Shown: one piece after another, positions 1 through 8,630 of the stretch
Layout of the letters: each line of letters opens with the position of its first letter
Numbering within the stretch: position 1 is the first letter of the stretch
DNA from: PLanc-01 sp034678485
Lineage (GTDB): Bacteria; Planctomycetota; Phycisphaerae; Sedimentisphaerales; Anaerobacaceae
Assembly: GCA_034678485.1 (NCBI GenBank)
Contig: JAXDBU010000073.1
Coordinates: 1-64,000, forward strand
Direction of reading: 5' to 3'
DNA: 64,000 nt
Position numbers and translations under genes: made by a program
Notes under the pieces: model-generated
The model's input: only the letters and a program-made list of their open reading frames with translations
Told to the model about the DNA's origin: nothing
Database searches by the model: none

Positions 1-2
1 AC

Positions 3-3000
3 ACAGGCCAGTACAACATCACATTCCTGAATCTGGAAGGTTGTTCCTGGCCGAGTATCTCCTGCAACGAGACCCTCTCCGGGTCCATCGACGCGAAATC
101 AGACATGGAGGTCTGGCAGTTCTCAGCTTCGGCGGGAGACCATGTTCTCGTCAGCGTTGTCAAGACCTCAGGGTCCCTCTATCCTCACATCCTTGTCTAT
201 GCGCCCGACGGCAACCTGGAAGCATCGGTCAATCTCAAGTTCGACCAGGAGATACGCCAGACGGGAACCCATACGGTCGTGATCTACGACGGAGACGCGG
301 ACTACAGCGACATCTCACTCGATGATACCGGCGGGTACAGGATCTCCCTGACGTGCAGCAGCAGCAAGCCCGATCTCAGCATCAGCAGTCTGACGGTATC
401 CCGGAACCCCGTTGTGCGGTGCGGGGGCGACGCGACGGTCGGTTGGACGGTCAAGAACGCCGGAGGGGCGACCGCCACGCCGACGGGGTATTCGCTCAGG
501 GTACGCCTTTCGACCGATTGCACCTATGATGAATCGGATACCCTCATCGGCCAGACTCCGATCAATGTGGAACTGCTGGCGGGTGAGACTGTCTCCGGCA
601 CGTATGCACTGGACCCGAACAGCCTTGCACCGGGAGATTACTACCTCGTCGCGATGGTCGATGTTGGGAACACAGTCTCCGAATCATCGGAAGACAATAA
701 CGTCTGGGAGTGCACACCAGTCACAATCTCCCTGCCGTCCTTGCCGTGCGGGCTGACAGTCTCATCTGGTGAAGGCGGCGCCGTAGAATCGCCGGGCGAG
801 GGTACGTTCACCTATCCCTGCGGCTCAACCGTGTCCCTCAAGGCGGTCCCCGATTCCGGCTACAAGTTCGATCGCTGGACCGGCCCCGTGGAGGACCCGA
901 CGAACCCGATAACCACCATATCGCTGATCGTCAGCAATCCGCTGGCCTGCTCCGGCGTCGACTACACGGTGGTGGCAAACTTCGAAGAGCAGAACAAGCC
1001 GCTGGAAGTGCAGACCGTCGAAGCGACAGACATCACACCTAAGACCGCTCTGCTTCACGGCCAGATCGTCGAAGATGGAGGCGCGCCCTGCGAATACCGC
1101 TTCCGCTACTGGAAGGCGGGGAACGCACAGAAGTACGAAACCGCCTGGGCCTCCGGCGGCCAGACAGGCATGGACTTCAGCATGTTCATCGCGGAGTTGA
1201 GTCCCGCAACGACGTACGAGTTCTGGGCGGAGGCCCGGAATTCGGGTGTCTTCACGACAGGCGATGTGCTGAGTTTCACGACGCCCGTGCGACTGACGGT
1301 CTCAGCGAGCGAGGGCGGCACGGTCGTGCACCCGGGGATCGGCGTCTTCGAGTACTCCGAGCCCAATGAGGTGAGGATCGTCGCGGAGGTCACGGACCCG
1401 AACTACTACTTCTGGACCTGGACCGGCAGCGCCGCGGAGGGCGGCAAGGTTGACGATATTGCATCCTCCGATACGACGGTCCTCGTGGACGCGGACGACA
1501 TGCTGCACGCGGCGTTCCTGGAGCGGGTCATCAAGCTGCGGGACGATCTCGATGGGGCGCCCTGCCGGGGCAGCGAACTGAGCACATCGCAATTCTGGGA
1601 TTTCAACGACACCGATCAGACGGACTCGCTGCGGGACGTTTACGACCTATCGGGTCCTGCTCCGACGGGACTCGATCCTCTGCCCGGCACGCACATCGAG
1701 TGCGCGGACCCGTCGTCCCAGGCGAAGGAACGATGGTGGGCGGACGACGTGCACTGGGAATCGGGTCGCGAGGGTCTGCTGAGCGTGAGCGGATTGCGCG
1801 TTTCGATCAACGTCTGGAACTCCAGTGAAACGAGGACAACCGTGCGACTGCAACTCGTCTGGCACGAAGCGGACGAGAGCGACAGCGACCTCTTCCCGGC
1901 GGACACGCCGAAGTCGCCCGTTCTCACGGACATCGAGCCAACGCCGGCGGAGTCCCCTCTCCTGCTGGACGAGGTGGATCTGGGCGCCGGCTGGCGTCAC
2001 AGCACCTACGTGTGGCAAGTCGCTCCCAGCCCGGAGACCATTTCGTTCACACTCCGAGGACGCATCGTCATGGATGTGCTGATCGCCGAGACCTGCACGG
2101 AGGACAATCCACTGATTCACGTCGATGACGACGCCGCACACGATCCGGGACCGGGCGACATAGCCGTCAGCGATGCGTTGGAGGACGGCACGCCGGAGCA
2201 TCCGTTCGACTCGGTCCAGGAGGGAATCGACGCCGCACAGGATGGCGACACAGTCCTTGTGCACGATGGACGCTACGTGGAGACCGTCGTCCTGTCGGAC
2301 AAGGCCATCACGGTGACCGGCCAGTGGCTCCAGGACACGGGTGTGCGGGCTCCCTCCATCCTCGACGCCAACGGACTGAGCCCGGTCGTGCGTTTCGTCG
2401 GCGGCAAAGGCAGGCAGTGCGTCGTGGCCGGACTGACGATCCTGGGCGGCAAAGGGCCCACCGACGCCGCCATTGTCTGCGAGCGGGCGGAACCGGTCAT
2501 TTCCAACTGCCTGGTCTGCGGAAACATGGCGATGGATGAGGACGGCGCCGTCATCAACTGCATAGAGAGCAAGCCGAGCTTCGTCAACTGCACAGTCTCA
2601 GGAAACCGCGCCGGCGCCTATGGCAGCGTATGGAGACTTCGCGACAGCGATCTGTCGGTGACCAACTCCATCATTTGGGTGAACACGGGGTCCGCATGGC
2701 AGATCGTGTCGGGTTCCGCCCCTCGGATCGCGTACAGCGACCTCGACCGCGACGGGTCCGGCCAGGGCATGCTGAATTCGGATCCGTGTTTCGTGGAGCC
2801 GGGCCACTGGGACGACGCCGGCACACTCGATGATCTCGCGGACGACCTCTGGACAGAAGGCGACTATCACCTGCAGAGTCGCCAGGGTCGGTTCGAGATC
2901 GAGACCGGCGTCTGGAGGCTCGACGATCTGGACAGCCCCTGCATCGACGCGGGCAATCCGCTGTCCATTTGGCAGAACGAGCCCTCGCCCAACGGGGCCC

Positions 3001-3065
3001 GAATCAACCTGGGCACGTACGGAGGCACGGGACAGGCCAGCAAATCCACCGCGGCCGGTTTCTAA
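3..3065 (+). CDS. Large exported multidomain surface protein, 5' end cut off (CARDB, InlB-type repeats, FnIII-like, beta-helix)
   Basis: The frame is open from the first bases of the window, so the true start and any signal peptide lie outside. Numbering from the in-window Met at 105, I see a CARDB-like adhesion domain (about 89-205), a short repeat ending GYKFDRWTG like the divergent InlB B-repeat (about 216-290), a fibronectin-III-like stretch (about 299-395), a second B-repeat-like unit ending in W-T-W-T-G (about 396-470) and, from about 670, a right-handed beta-helix region that opens with a DDAAHDPGPG segment and HPFDSVQEGIDAA. It closes with an INLGTYGGT tail typical of choice-of-anchor-Q proteins. 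Such proteins are extracellular or surface-bound and may bind polysaccharide. No catalytic residues are evident and the substrate is unknown. Confidence 0.85.
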   Translation, partial: TGQYNITFLNLEGCSWPSISCNETLSGSIDAKSDMEVWQFSASAGDHVLVSVVKTSGSLYPHILVYAPDGNLEASVNLKFDQEIRQTGTHTVVIYDGDADYSDISLDDTGGYRISLTCSSSKPDLSISSLTVSRNPVVRCGGDATVGWTVKNAGGATATPTGYSLRVRLSTDCTYDESDTLIGQTPINVELLAGETVSGTYALDPNSLAPGDYYLVAMVDVGNTVSESSEDNNVWECTPVTISLPSLPCGLTVSSGEGGAVESPGEGTFTYPCGSTVSLKAVPDSGYKFDRWTGPVEDPTNPITTISLIVSNPLACSGVDYTVVANFEEQNKPLEVQTVEATDITPKTALLHGQIVEDGGAPCEYRFRYWKAGNAQKYETAWASGGQTGMDFSMFIAELSPATTYEFWAEARNSGVFTTGDVLSFTTPVRLTVSASEGGTVVHPGIGVFEYSEPNEVRIVAEVTDPNYYFWTWTGSAAEGGKVDDIASSDTTVLVDADDMLHAAFLERVIKLRDDLDGAPCRGSELSTSQFWDFNDTDQTDSLRDVYDLSGPAPTGLDPLPGTHIECADPSSQAKERWWADDVHWESGREGLLSVSGLRVSINVWNSSETRTTVRLQLVWHEADESDSDLFPADTPKSPVLTDIEPTPAESPLLLDEVDLGAGWRHSTYVWQVAPSPETISFTLRGRIVMDVLIAETCTEDNPLIHVDDDAAHDPGPGDIAVSDALEDGTPEHPFDSVQEGIDAAQDGDTVLVHDGRYVETVVLSDKAITVTGQWLQDTGVRAPSILDANGLSPVVRFVGGKGRQCVVAGLTILGGKGPTDAAIVCERAEPVISNCLVCGNMAMDEDGAVINCIESKPSFVNCTVSGNRAGAYGSVWRLRDSDLSVTNSIIWVNTGSAWQIVSGSAPRIAYSDLDRDGSGQGMLNSDPCFVEPGHWDDAGTLDDLADDLWTEGDYHLQSRQGRFEIETGVWRLDDLDSPCIDAGNPLSIWQNEPSPNGARINLGTYGGTGQASKSTAAGF

Positions 3066-3365
3066 AGACAACGACAGACAAGGTGGCCTGAATTCACGGA
3101 TGTCACGCGCGTTCCCCGGGCGCCCATCCGGCATGAGGGTTCTGTGCGACGCCGGGAGTCGGGATTGCTGCATCGCTGCGTTCCCTTTGACGACATCCGC
3201 GGTATTCGCCCAGGAGCTTCACGTTTGGCTTGGACAGGACCCGCTTCTGACGCACCCCCATCGAGCTCGATGCACAGAAAACCGATGAGTTTGCAGGGAA
3301 TCTGCCGTCACGCGGCTGAAAATGGCGCATGATTTAGGCAGGGGGGAGAGGATGGAGGTGGGGGA
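3066..3365. other. Intergenic stretch, no feature recognised
   Basis: About 300 bases between the beta-helix gene and a small membrane protein. I see no convincing coding frame, tRNA or strong hairpin. The last 30 bases are purine-rich and supply the ribosome binding site of the next gene. Confidence 0.5.
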
Positions 3366-3743
3366 ATGAACCGAACGACCACGAGCGTTGTCGAGCGATT
3401 GGATGGGTCGGCGAATGGGCCGCCGGGGGAGGCGCCGGAAGCGAACGATTCCCGGACCTCGCTGAGACGGTGCCTTCTGGATACGGTCATTCCGGCGATC
3501 GCGCTGCTGTCCATGTCCGTGCTGACGATCACCATGATCGTGGTGATCGTGACCGCGGTCGCCCACACCGGATGGCTGACGCCGCCGACGTATGTGAGCG
3601 TCGATCCCTGGTCGAGCGTGTACTCGGATTCAGATGCACGACAAGAGAATCACCAACAGAAGTTGGACCCAGCCATTGCCGGCGACGGTTCATCCAGGCC
3701 CGAGGCCGATGCAGGCTATGTCGCCGCTCAACTCCCGGAATAG
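3366..3743 (+). CDS. Small single-pass membrane protein of unknown function
   Basis: 125 residues. A charged N-terminal stretch of about 35 residues precedes one strongly hydrophobic segment (about 40-66, VIPAIALLSMSVLTITMIVV...), then a polar tail of about 60 residues rich in S, D and Q. A GGAGG seven bases before the ATG supports the start. I recognise no family. The topology suggests a membrane-anchored tail protein. It converges with typA (tail to tail, about 115 bases apart), so it is transcribed independently of it. It could be a chance frame, but the RBS and the clean transmembrane segment favour a real gene. Confidence 0.55.
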   Translation: MNRTTTSVVERLDGSANGPPGEAPEANDSRTSLRRCLLDTVIPAIALLSMSVLTITMIVVIVTAVAHTGWLTPPTYVSVDPWSSVYSDSDARQENHQQKLDPAIAGDGSSRPEADAGYVAAQLPE

Positions 3744-3859
3744 GCACAACTCGAGAACCTGCTGAGTACGGGAGACTGCGGCGGGCAGCCTTCTCTTCGT
3801 CGTCGGTCTCATGCCGACCGGGTCGGCGAGTCTGCATGGGCACGCCGTACACGCTGTCT

Positions 3860-5734
3860 TCACTGCCTGAGGACCGCGTCGGCGCCCAATCTCGCGGCCC
3901 GGCGGCGCTGGCCCTCCTGGAGCAGACGCTTGCGGAGGCGGATCGAGCTCGGGCAGATTTCAACCAGCTCGTCGTGCTGCACGTACTCCAGGTGGGCCTC
4001 CAGGCTCATGATACGGGCCGGGCGGATTCGGGCGGCGTCGTCCTTCGACGATGTCCGCATATTCGACATCTGCTTGGCCCTCGTCGCGTTGACGACGACG
4101 TCGTTGTCCTTGCAGTGTTCGCCGACGACCTGGCCCTCGTAGACCCGGTCGCCCGGTCGGACGAAGAAGAAGCCCCGCTCATAGAGGGCATCAAGCGCGT
4201 ACGCGGTGACGGTCCCCGTCTCGCTGGCGATCAGGACGCCCGCCTGGCGGTCCGGGATCGAGCCGCGCATGGGCTCGTACTGCTCGAACGTGTGGTGCAT
4301 GATCGCCCGACCCTGCGTGGCGGTCAGGATGCGTGCGTTCAGGCCGAAGAGCCCGCGCGACGGGATCATGAACTCCATGTGGACGTAGTCGCTGGCGCCG
4401 CTCTTGCTGTCCATCTTGAGCATTTCGCTGCGGCGGGTGCCGATCAGGCTCATCACGGCGTTCTGGCAATCCGCCGGACACTCGATGACCAGGCGCTCGA
4501 TGGGCTCCTGGCGGATGCCGTCGATCATCCGGACGATCACCTGCGGCTTGCCCACGCAGACCTCGAAGTCCTCGCGGCGCATGTTCTCCAGCAGGATGCC
4601 CAGGTGCATCAGTCCCCGGCCGGAGACGATGAACTCGTCGGCGGTCTGCCCGGGCTCGACGCGAAGGGCGACGTTCGTCTGGAGCTCCTTGTCCAGGCGG
4701 TCCCGCAGGTGCAGCGAGGTGACGTATTTGCCGTCCTGGCCGGCGAACGGGCCATTGTTGACCTGGAACGTCATGCTCATCGTCGGCTCATCGATCGCCA
4801 CGATGGGCAGCGCGCTGGGCTGATCCGGGCAGGCGACCGTATCGCCGATGTCCACCGGATCCAGACCGGCCACGGCGCAGATGTCGCCGGCTTCCACCTC
4901 CTCGGCCCGCTTTTTGCTCAGACGCTCGTATTCGTACAACTGGACGACTTTCTGCTGCGTGTGGCGGCCGTGCTTGTCGATCACGGTCACCGGCTGGCCC
5001 TGGACCATCCGTCCGGCGAACACCTTGCCGATCGCGACACGCCCGACGTAGTCGGAGTACTCCAGCGAGGTAACCAGCATCTGGAGCGGCCTGTCCGGAT
5101 CGACCTTTGGCGCCGGGATGGAATGGATGATCGCGTCGTACACCGGCTGGAGATTCCCGTTCGGGCGAGACAGATCCGTCGTCGCCCACCCTTCCTTCGC
5201 GGAGGCGAAGATCACCGGGAAATCCAGGGAGTCATCGGACGCCTCCAGCTCGACGAACAGATCGAAGACCTCGTTGACCACGTCGTCGGGCCGCGAGTTG
5301 GGACGGTCCACCTTGTTGACGACAAGAATCGGCTTGAGCTTGTGCGCCAGGGCCTTGCTCAGGACGAACCGCGTCTGGGGCATCGGTCCGTCGAAGGCGT
5401 CGACGACGAGCAGGACGCCGTCGGTCATCTTCAGAACGCGCTCGACCTCGCCGCCGAAGTCGGCATGGCCCGGCGTATCGACAATATTGATCTTGTATTC
5501 CTGGCCCGTCTTGTCGGTGTACTGGATCGCACAGTTCTTGCTCAGGATCGTGATGCCGCGCTCGCGTTCGAGCGGGTTGGAGTCCATGATCAGGTTGTGC
5601 TCGGCGCCGGCCAGCTTCTCCAGCTCCTCGTCACGGAACATGCCCGACTGGTAGAGAAGCTGATCGACGAGCGTCGTCTTGCCATGATCGACGTGTGCAA
5701 TGATCGCCACGTTGCGTATTGTCTGTGCGTACAT
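3860..5734 (-). CDS. typA: Ribosome-associated GTPase TypA/BipA
   Basis: A translational GTPase that binds the ribosome and supports assembly and stress adaptation. The 624-residue length is close to the family norm of about 610. Visible GTPase motifs are the P-loop AHVDHGKTT, the switch region DTPGHADFGGEVERV, NKVDRP and SAKEGW; an EF-Tu domain-2-like barrel and the TypA C-terminal domains follow. An open frame extends 15 codons further upstream, but I place the start at MYAQTIRNVA because AGGAG lies five bases before that ATG and the upstream residues do not resemble the family. It is a single gene with its own leader. Confidence 0.97.
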   Translation of the reverse strand: MYAQTIRNVAIIAHVDHGKTTLVDQLLYQSGMFRDEELEKLAGAEHNLIMDSNPLERERGITILSKNCAIQYTDKTGQEYKINIVDTPGHADFGGEVERVLKMTDGVLLVVDAFDGPMPQTRFVLSKALAHKLKPILVVNKVDRPNSRPDDVVNEVFDLFVELEASDDSLDFPVIFASAKEGWATTDLSRPNGNLQPVYDAIIHSIPAPKVDPDRPLQMLVTSLEYSDYVGRVAIGKVFAGRMVQGQPVTVIDKHGRHTQQKVVQLYEYERLSKKRAEEVEAGDICAVAGLDPVDIGDTVACPDQPSALPIVAIDEPTMSMTFQVNNGPFAGQDGKYVTSLHLRDRLDKELQTNVALRVEPGQTADEFIVSGRGLMHLGILLENMRREDFEVCVGKPQVIVRMIDGIRQEPIERLVIECPADCQNAVMSLIGTRRSEMLKMDSKSGASDYVHMEFMIPSRGLFGLNARILTATQGRAIMHHTFEQYEPMRGSIPDRQAGVLIASETGTVTAYALDALYERGFFFVRPGDRVYEGQVVGEHCKDNDVVVNATRAKQMSNMRTSSKDDAARIRPARIMSLEAHLEYVQHDELVEICPSSIRLRKRLLQEGQRRRAARLGADAVLRQ

Positions 5735-6169
5735 CGTACTCCTTCGAGCGAATGTATCAGGGAAGCCGTGACCCGGCAACCGCGCATACGCAGTACAGGA
5801 TGCGGCGTTGCCCTGTTCACGTGCCGTGAGGGGCTTTGTACCCCCGGCTGATGCTGAACCCGGTTATCGTGTGCATTATACAGATCGTCGGGCGTCTTGA
5901 AAAGCACAATCCCACGGTTCCTCGTACCGTCATGCACCTCTGAAAGCGTGGCGGTAGCCATCCCTGGATCGCGGCCACTCCCCCGTCCTGTCATTCCCGC
6001 GTCAAGCAGGAATGACAGGGTCGATTCTCAGGGCTTGAGAGAAATGGTTGTGCTCCCATCTTCCAGCGGCAAGGCATTAGGGATCAGCTCGCCAATCGTA
6101 CGTAAGGCCCTTGCCCAAAAGTGATTATGAAATCTCCGCTATTTTACGCATTTTCTCCATTCTTCTCGC
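5735..6169. other. Intergenic region between divergent typA and blaI-like genes
   Basis: No coding frame or RNA gene was recognised. It holds one dispersed palindromic repeat (annotated separately) and must contain the typA promoter, which I could not place with confidence. The last 50 bases are AT-rich and lead into the blaI-like promoter. Confidence 0.5.
5987..6019. repeat. REP-like palindrome, copy A
   Basis: A perfect 11-bp inverted repeat (CCTGTCATTCC / GGAATGACAGG) around an 11-base centre that begins CGCG. The core CATTCCC-GC...GGAATGAC recurs at 13770-13798 and, in altered form, at 21570-21593, so this is a dispersed family rather than a one-off hairpin. Confidence 0.75.
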
Positions 6170-6215
6170 TTGACTCTTACTACGTTTGTAGTAACATGTG
6201 CTATAGTTGTAGTAA
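6170..6215 (+). promoter_or_regulatory. Promoter with two BlaI/MecI-type operators
   Basis: A TTGACT -35 box (6170-6175) and a TAACAT -10-like box (6192-6197) with 16-base spacing flank a near-perfect palindrome TTACTACGTTTGTAGTAA (6177-6194; 7-bp arms, 4-base centre). A second, imperfect copy at 6198-6215 matches 12 of 18 positions, and its centre is 21 bp from the first, two helical turns. TACTAC...GTAGTA is the known BlaI/MecI half-site type, so autorepression of the following gene is very likely. The SD AAGGAGG follows directly. Confidence 0.85.
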
Positions 6216-6227
6216 GGAGGTACACCG

Positions 6228-6626
6228 ATGCGACTGACAGACGCGGAATGGCAGGTCATGAATTGCCTCTGGGAGAAGCACCCGGCGACGGCGCGAGGGA
6301 TCGCCGGGCGTCTGCCCCCGGAGGTCAAATGGGCGTACACCACGATCCGCACGCTACTGGCCAGGCTTGTGGAGAAGGGCGCCGTCCGAGAATACAAGGA
6401 GGGGAACACCAGCCTATACGAGCCGATCCTCAGTCGCGAGAACGCCCGCCGCAGCGCGCTGAAAACCCTGGTCAACCAGGCGTTCGACGGCGCCTACGGC
6501 CCGCTGATGCACTTCCTGCTCAGTGACCCTGCACTGACGCCCAGGCAGCGCCAGGCACTGGAAGAAGCAGTCAAAGAACAACCCGAGAAAAGAGGAGGGG
6601 ACTCAAATGACAGAGATACTCAATAG
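6228..6626 (+). CDS. BlaI/MecI/CopY-family transcriptional repressor
   Basis: A winged-helix repressor of 132 residues, usual for the family. The N-terminus MRLTDAEWQVMNCLWE and the recognition-helix region WAYTTIRTLLARLVEKG are characteristic; a C-terminal dimerisation helix follows. In the family, a membrane M56 sensor-protease is activated by a ligand and cleaves the repressor. Here the repressor reads directly into an M56-like gene (20-base overlap), but that partner lacks the catalytic part. The ATG is preceded by AAGGAGG, and the operators upstream imply autoregulation. The target ligand is unknown; in Planctomycetota such pairs are numerous and need not concern beta-lactams. Confidence 0.93.
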   Translation: MRLTDAEWQVMNCLWEKHPATARGIAGRLPPEVKWAYTTIRTLLARLVEKGAVREYKEGNTSLYEPILSRENARRSALKTLVNQAFDGAYGPLMHFLLSDPALTPRQRQALEEAVKEQPEKRGGDSNDRDTQ

Positions 6627-7203
6627 AATCGCAGGCACTTGGCTCGACTGGCAGTGGGCTATGCTGTGGCAGACGGCGGTCCTGGTCGGCATCGTCGCGG
6701 TCGCCGACCGCTTGGTTCGCAAATGGGCTTGGCCGCAACTGCGGTATACGCTGTGGCTCTTGGTCTTCGTCAAGCTCGTCTTGCCGCCGACCGTGGCGTC
6801 GCCGGCGAGCCTGACGTCGCAGGTCCCGGCATTGGCGCAGCAGGCGATGGAGGCGGGCAGACAAGCGCAGTTCCCCCCTGCCGACAGTCGCACGACGGGG
6901 GTGATTCCGGCTCTTGCGGCCTCCCAGGCGCCATCCGGCGCGGAATCGCTCGCGGCCAATCCCCCGCGAGTGTCGCGATTGCAGACTCAACCCGTCCAGA
7001 CCAAGCCCAAGCCTCTATCCTGGACGGTCTGTGCGATGGGCGTTTGGCTGGTTGGAGTGGTCGTGTTGGCGACGGGCCTGCACATCCGCCTGCGCCGGCT
7101 GGCGAAAGAACACACGGTGTCACAACCCCAGAATGTGCCGGACTGGTTCGACGGTCTCGTTGAACAGACCGCTTCGGAACTCGGATTGAGACGAGCGAAG
7201 TGA
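6607..7203 (+). CDS. Truncated BlaR1/MecR1-like M56 membrane protein without protease motif
   Basis: 198 residues. It starts like an M56 sensor: hydrophobic segments at about 17-36 and 45-60 around an arginine-rich loop (QLRYTLWLLVFVKLVLPP), a Pro/Ala/Gln-rich linker, then a third membrane segment (about 140-160). It stops at the point where M56 proteins normally continue into the zinc protease domain, and no HExxH occurs in it. The TGA overlaps the GTG of the next gene (GTGA). Either an internal deletion or stop split the original gene, or the N-terminal part now works alone. It overlaps the repressor gene by 20 bases, so the two are co-transcribed. Confidence 0.75.
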   Translation: MTEILNRIAGTWLDWQWAMLWQTAVLVGIVAVADRLVRKWAWPQLRYTLWLLVFVKLVLPPTVASPASLTSQVPALAQQAMEAGRQAQFPPADSRTTGVIPALAASQAPSGAESLAANPPRVSRLQTQPVQTKPKPLSWTVCAMGVWLVGVVVLATGLHIRLRRLAKEHTVSQPQNVPDWFDGLVEQTASELGLRRAK

Positions 7204-8327
7204 AGACCGGATTGTCAAACCCGTACGAATTTGCTCTGCGTTATGAGAATCTGCCCGAGGGCACCTCGGGCAGTGTGGGAGTTGCACCCGGGGGCAGCAG
7301 TTCTGGCGGAACCATTCCCGAGACGCGTGGTGCATTCAAACCGCACGAGGGTGATAGATCTGTGAACGGCGTGACGAAGATCCTCGTCGCCCAGGAGCCC
7401 CAGATCGAGACAGTCACCGTGAGAGTGGATTTGGCAACCGCTGACTGGGTGACGGAGGAGTCAGAGGCCCTCTACCGCAGATCCTCCGACGGATGGAATT
7501 CCGACATGCGGTTCAGTCTAACACTCGACGCCATCGTCGTCAGTTCCGTGCCCCACCAGCAAGGGGGCACAACCTACACCATGCTTTTCTACACGGTGGG
7601 CAACCCCAGCGAACAGGTATACGACGTTCGATTGACCGCCGTGGACATCAACGGTGTGGAACACGTCCCCACGTTCCAGGGCGGCGGATGGGCTTCCAGT
7701 GGAGGCAAGACCCTCGCGAGGATCAGGCCGGAGTACAATCTGACGCTGGAAGACATCACTACGTTCAACATGCAGGTGCGTGCCCGCACGCGCGTCGAGT
7801 TCAGAAACGTGTCTCTCCATCCGAGCGAGCATCGGAATGTGGAGGTTGTCGCCGCCGAAGCAACGCGACCTGCATCTGCCAAGAGACGGATCGATACCCC
7901 GGAAGGGTTCGCCAGCAACCGTGATTACTCCGCACAGACGCTGCAGGCACTCCATTTGGCCTGCGTGAACTACCTAACCGCGCATCCCGGCAGTGGACTG
8001 CCGAAGAAGCAGTGGTTGCTGAAGTTCCGATTCCCCAATCAGATCCTCTACGACGGAGAGTACCAGGACGCATACGTAAGCTATGTGCAGTACGTCACGT
8101 GCACAGGATACTTCCGGTCCGGCGGATTCCCGTCGCTGAAGCGCGAGGACTTCGAGTCGAGCGACGCGAGTCACACGCCGATCCTGTACTGCACGATGCT
8201 GCTCGAACAAGAGAATGGCAAGGGCACGAACGTCCTCTATGGGGACGGGCACATCGAATACGTCACGGCCGACCAGCTCGACAGGCTCAAAGCCGCGGCC
8301 ACCGCATCGATGGACGAAACGCGATAG
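7200..8327 (+). CDS. Unknown protein with H-X9-DG-like tail, coupled to the truncated M56 gene
   Basis: 375 residues from a GTG that overlaps the preceding stop (GTGA). I do not recognise the first 240 residues: a Gly/Ser-rich linker, then beta-rich sequence without membrane segments. The C-terminal 130 residues resemble the tails of planctomycete prepilin-like (DUF1559-type) proteins, ending TPILYCTMLL...NVLYGDGHIEYV. Planctomycete M56 sensors often carry extra C-terminal domains, so this may be the detached rear half of the M56 protein after loss of the protease region. No signal peptide is present at the GTG start, which fits that reading. Confidence 0.65.
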   Translation: MKTGLSNPYEFALRYENLPEGTSGSVGVAPGGSSSGGTIPETRGAFKPHEGDRSVNGVTKILVAQEPQIETVTVRVDLATADWVTEESEALYRRSSDGWNSDMRFSLTLDAIVVSSVPHQQGGTTYTMLFYTVGNPSEQVYDVRLTAVDINGVEHVPTFQGGGWASSGGKTLARIRPEYNLTLEDITTFNMQVRARTRVEFRNVSLHPSEHRNVEVVAAEATRPASAKRRIDTPEGFASNRDYSAQTLQALHLACVNYLTAHPGSGLPKKQWLLKFRFPNQILYDGEYQDAYVSYVQYVTCTGYFRSGGFPSLKREDFESSDASHTPILYCTMLLEQENGKGTNVLYGDGHIEYVTADQLDRLKAAATASMDETR

Positions 8328-8489
8328 CCGGGACATGGTCCACGGGGGTGACGAGCGACAACGCGGTCACACCCGTTGGAGGCCCCAAAGGCGCGAGACT
8401 CCCCGCGCAGGCCACTCCTCGGGCCTGTACAACGATTGGGCCCATCACATCAGGGGCGGCGTAGTCAGGGTCGCCGTCGAAGGATCCGT

Positions 8490-8506
8490 GGTGCGTGGTA
8501 CGCACC
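8490..8506. repeat. Palindrome GGTGCGT-ggt-ACGCACC
   Basis: Perfect 7-bp arms around a 3-base loop, followed by CCTACTACTACTACG. It could fold as an RNA hairpin at the end of either convergent transcript. It has the look of a dispersed palindrome unit, but I see no second exact copy in this window. Confidence 0.55.
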
Positions 8507-8611
8507 CTACTACTACTACGCCGTCCATGTTGATTTGGTGGGTAGCGTACCGGCGTATGGCCTGTTTGGAGTCCCGCGTTTACGCGGTCTTGCTCCAAAG
8601 CGATGGAGAAT

Positions 8612-8630
8612 CATGGGCAAGATGCCCATG
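8612..8630. repeat. Palindrome CATGGGCA-aga-TGCCCATG at the dctM stop codon
   Basis: Perfect 8-bp arms around a 3-base loop. On the minus strand the hairpin starts directly after the dctM stop, so it can stabilise or end the TRAP transcript. No U-tract follows, so it is not a textbook rho-independent terminator. Confidence 0.6.

Larger units (their letters stand above)
8328..8630. other. Intergenic region with two palindromes between convergent genes
   Basis: No credible gene. It contains two perfect short palindromes, annotated separately, the second abutting the dctM stop codon. Confidence 0.5.

Noticed and set aside
3470..5851. Very long plus-strand open frame (793 codons) across typA
   Set aside because: It is the antisense of typA; its protein is rich in D, H, L, R and V with no domain, a usual shadow in high-GC DNA.
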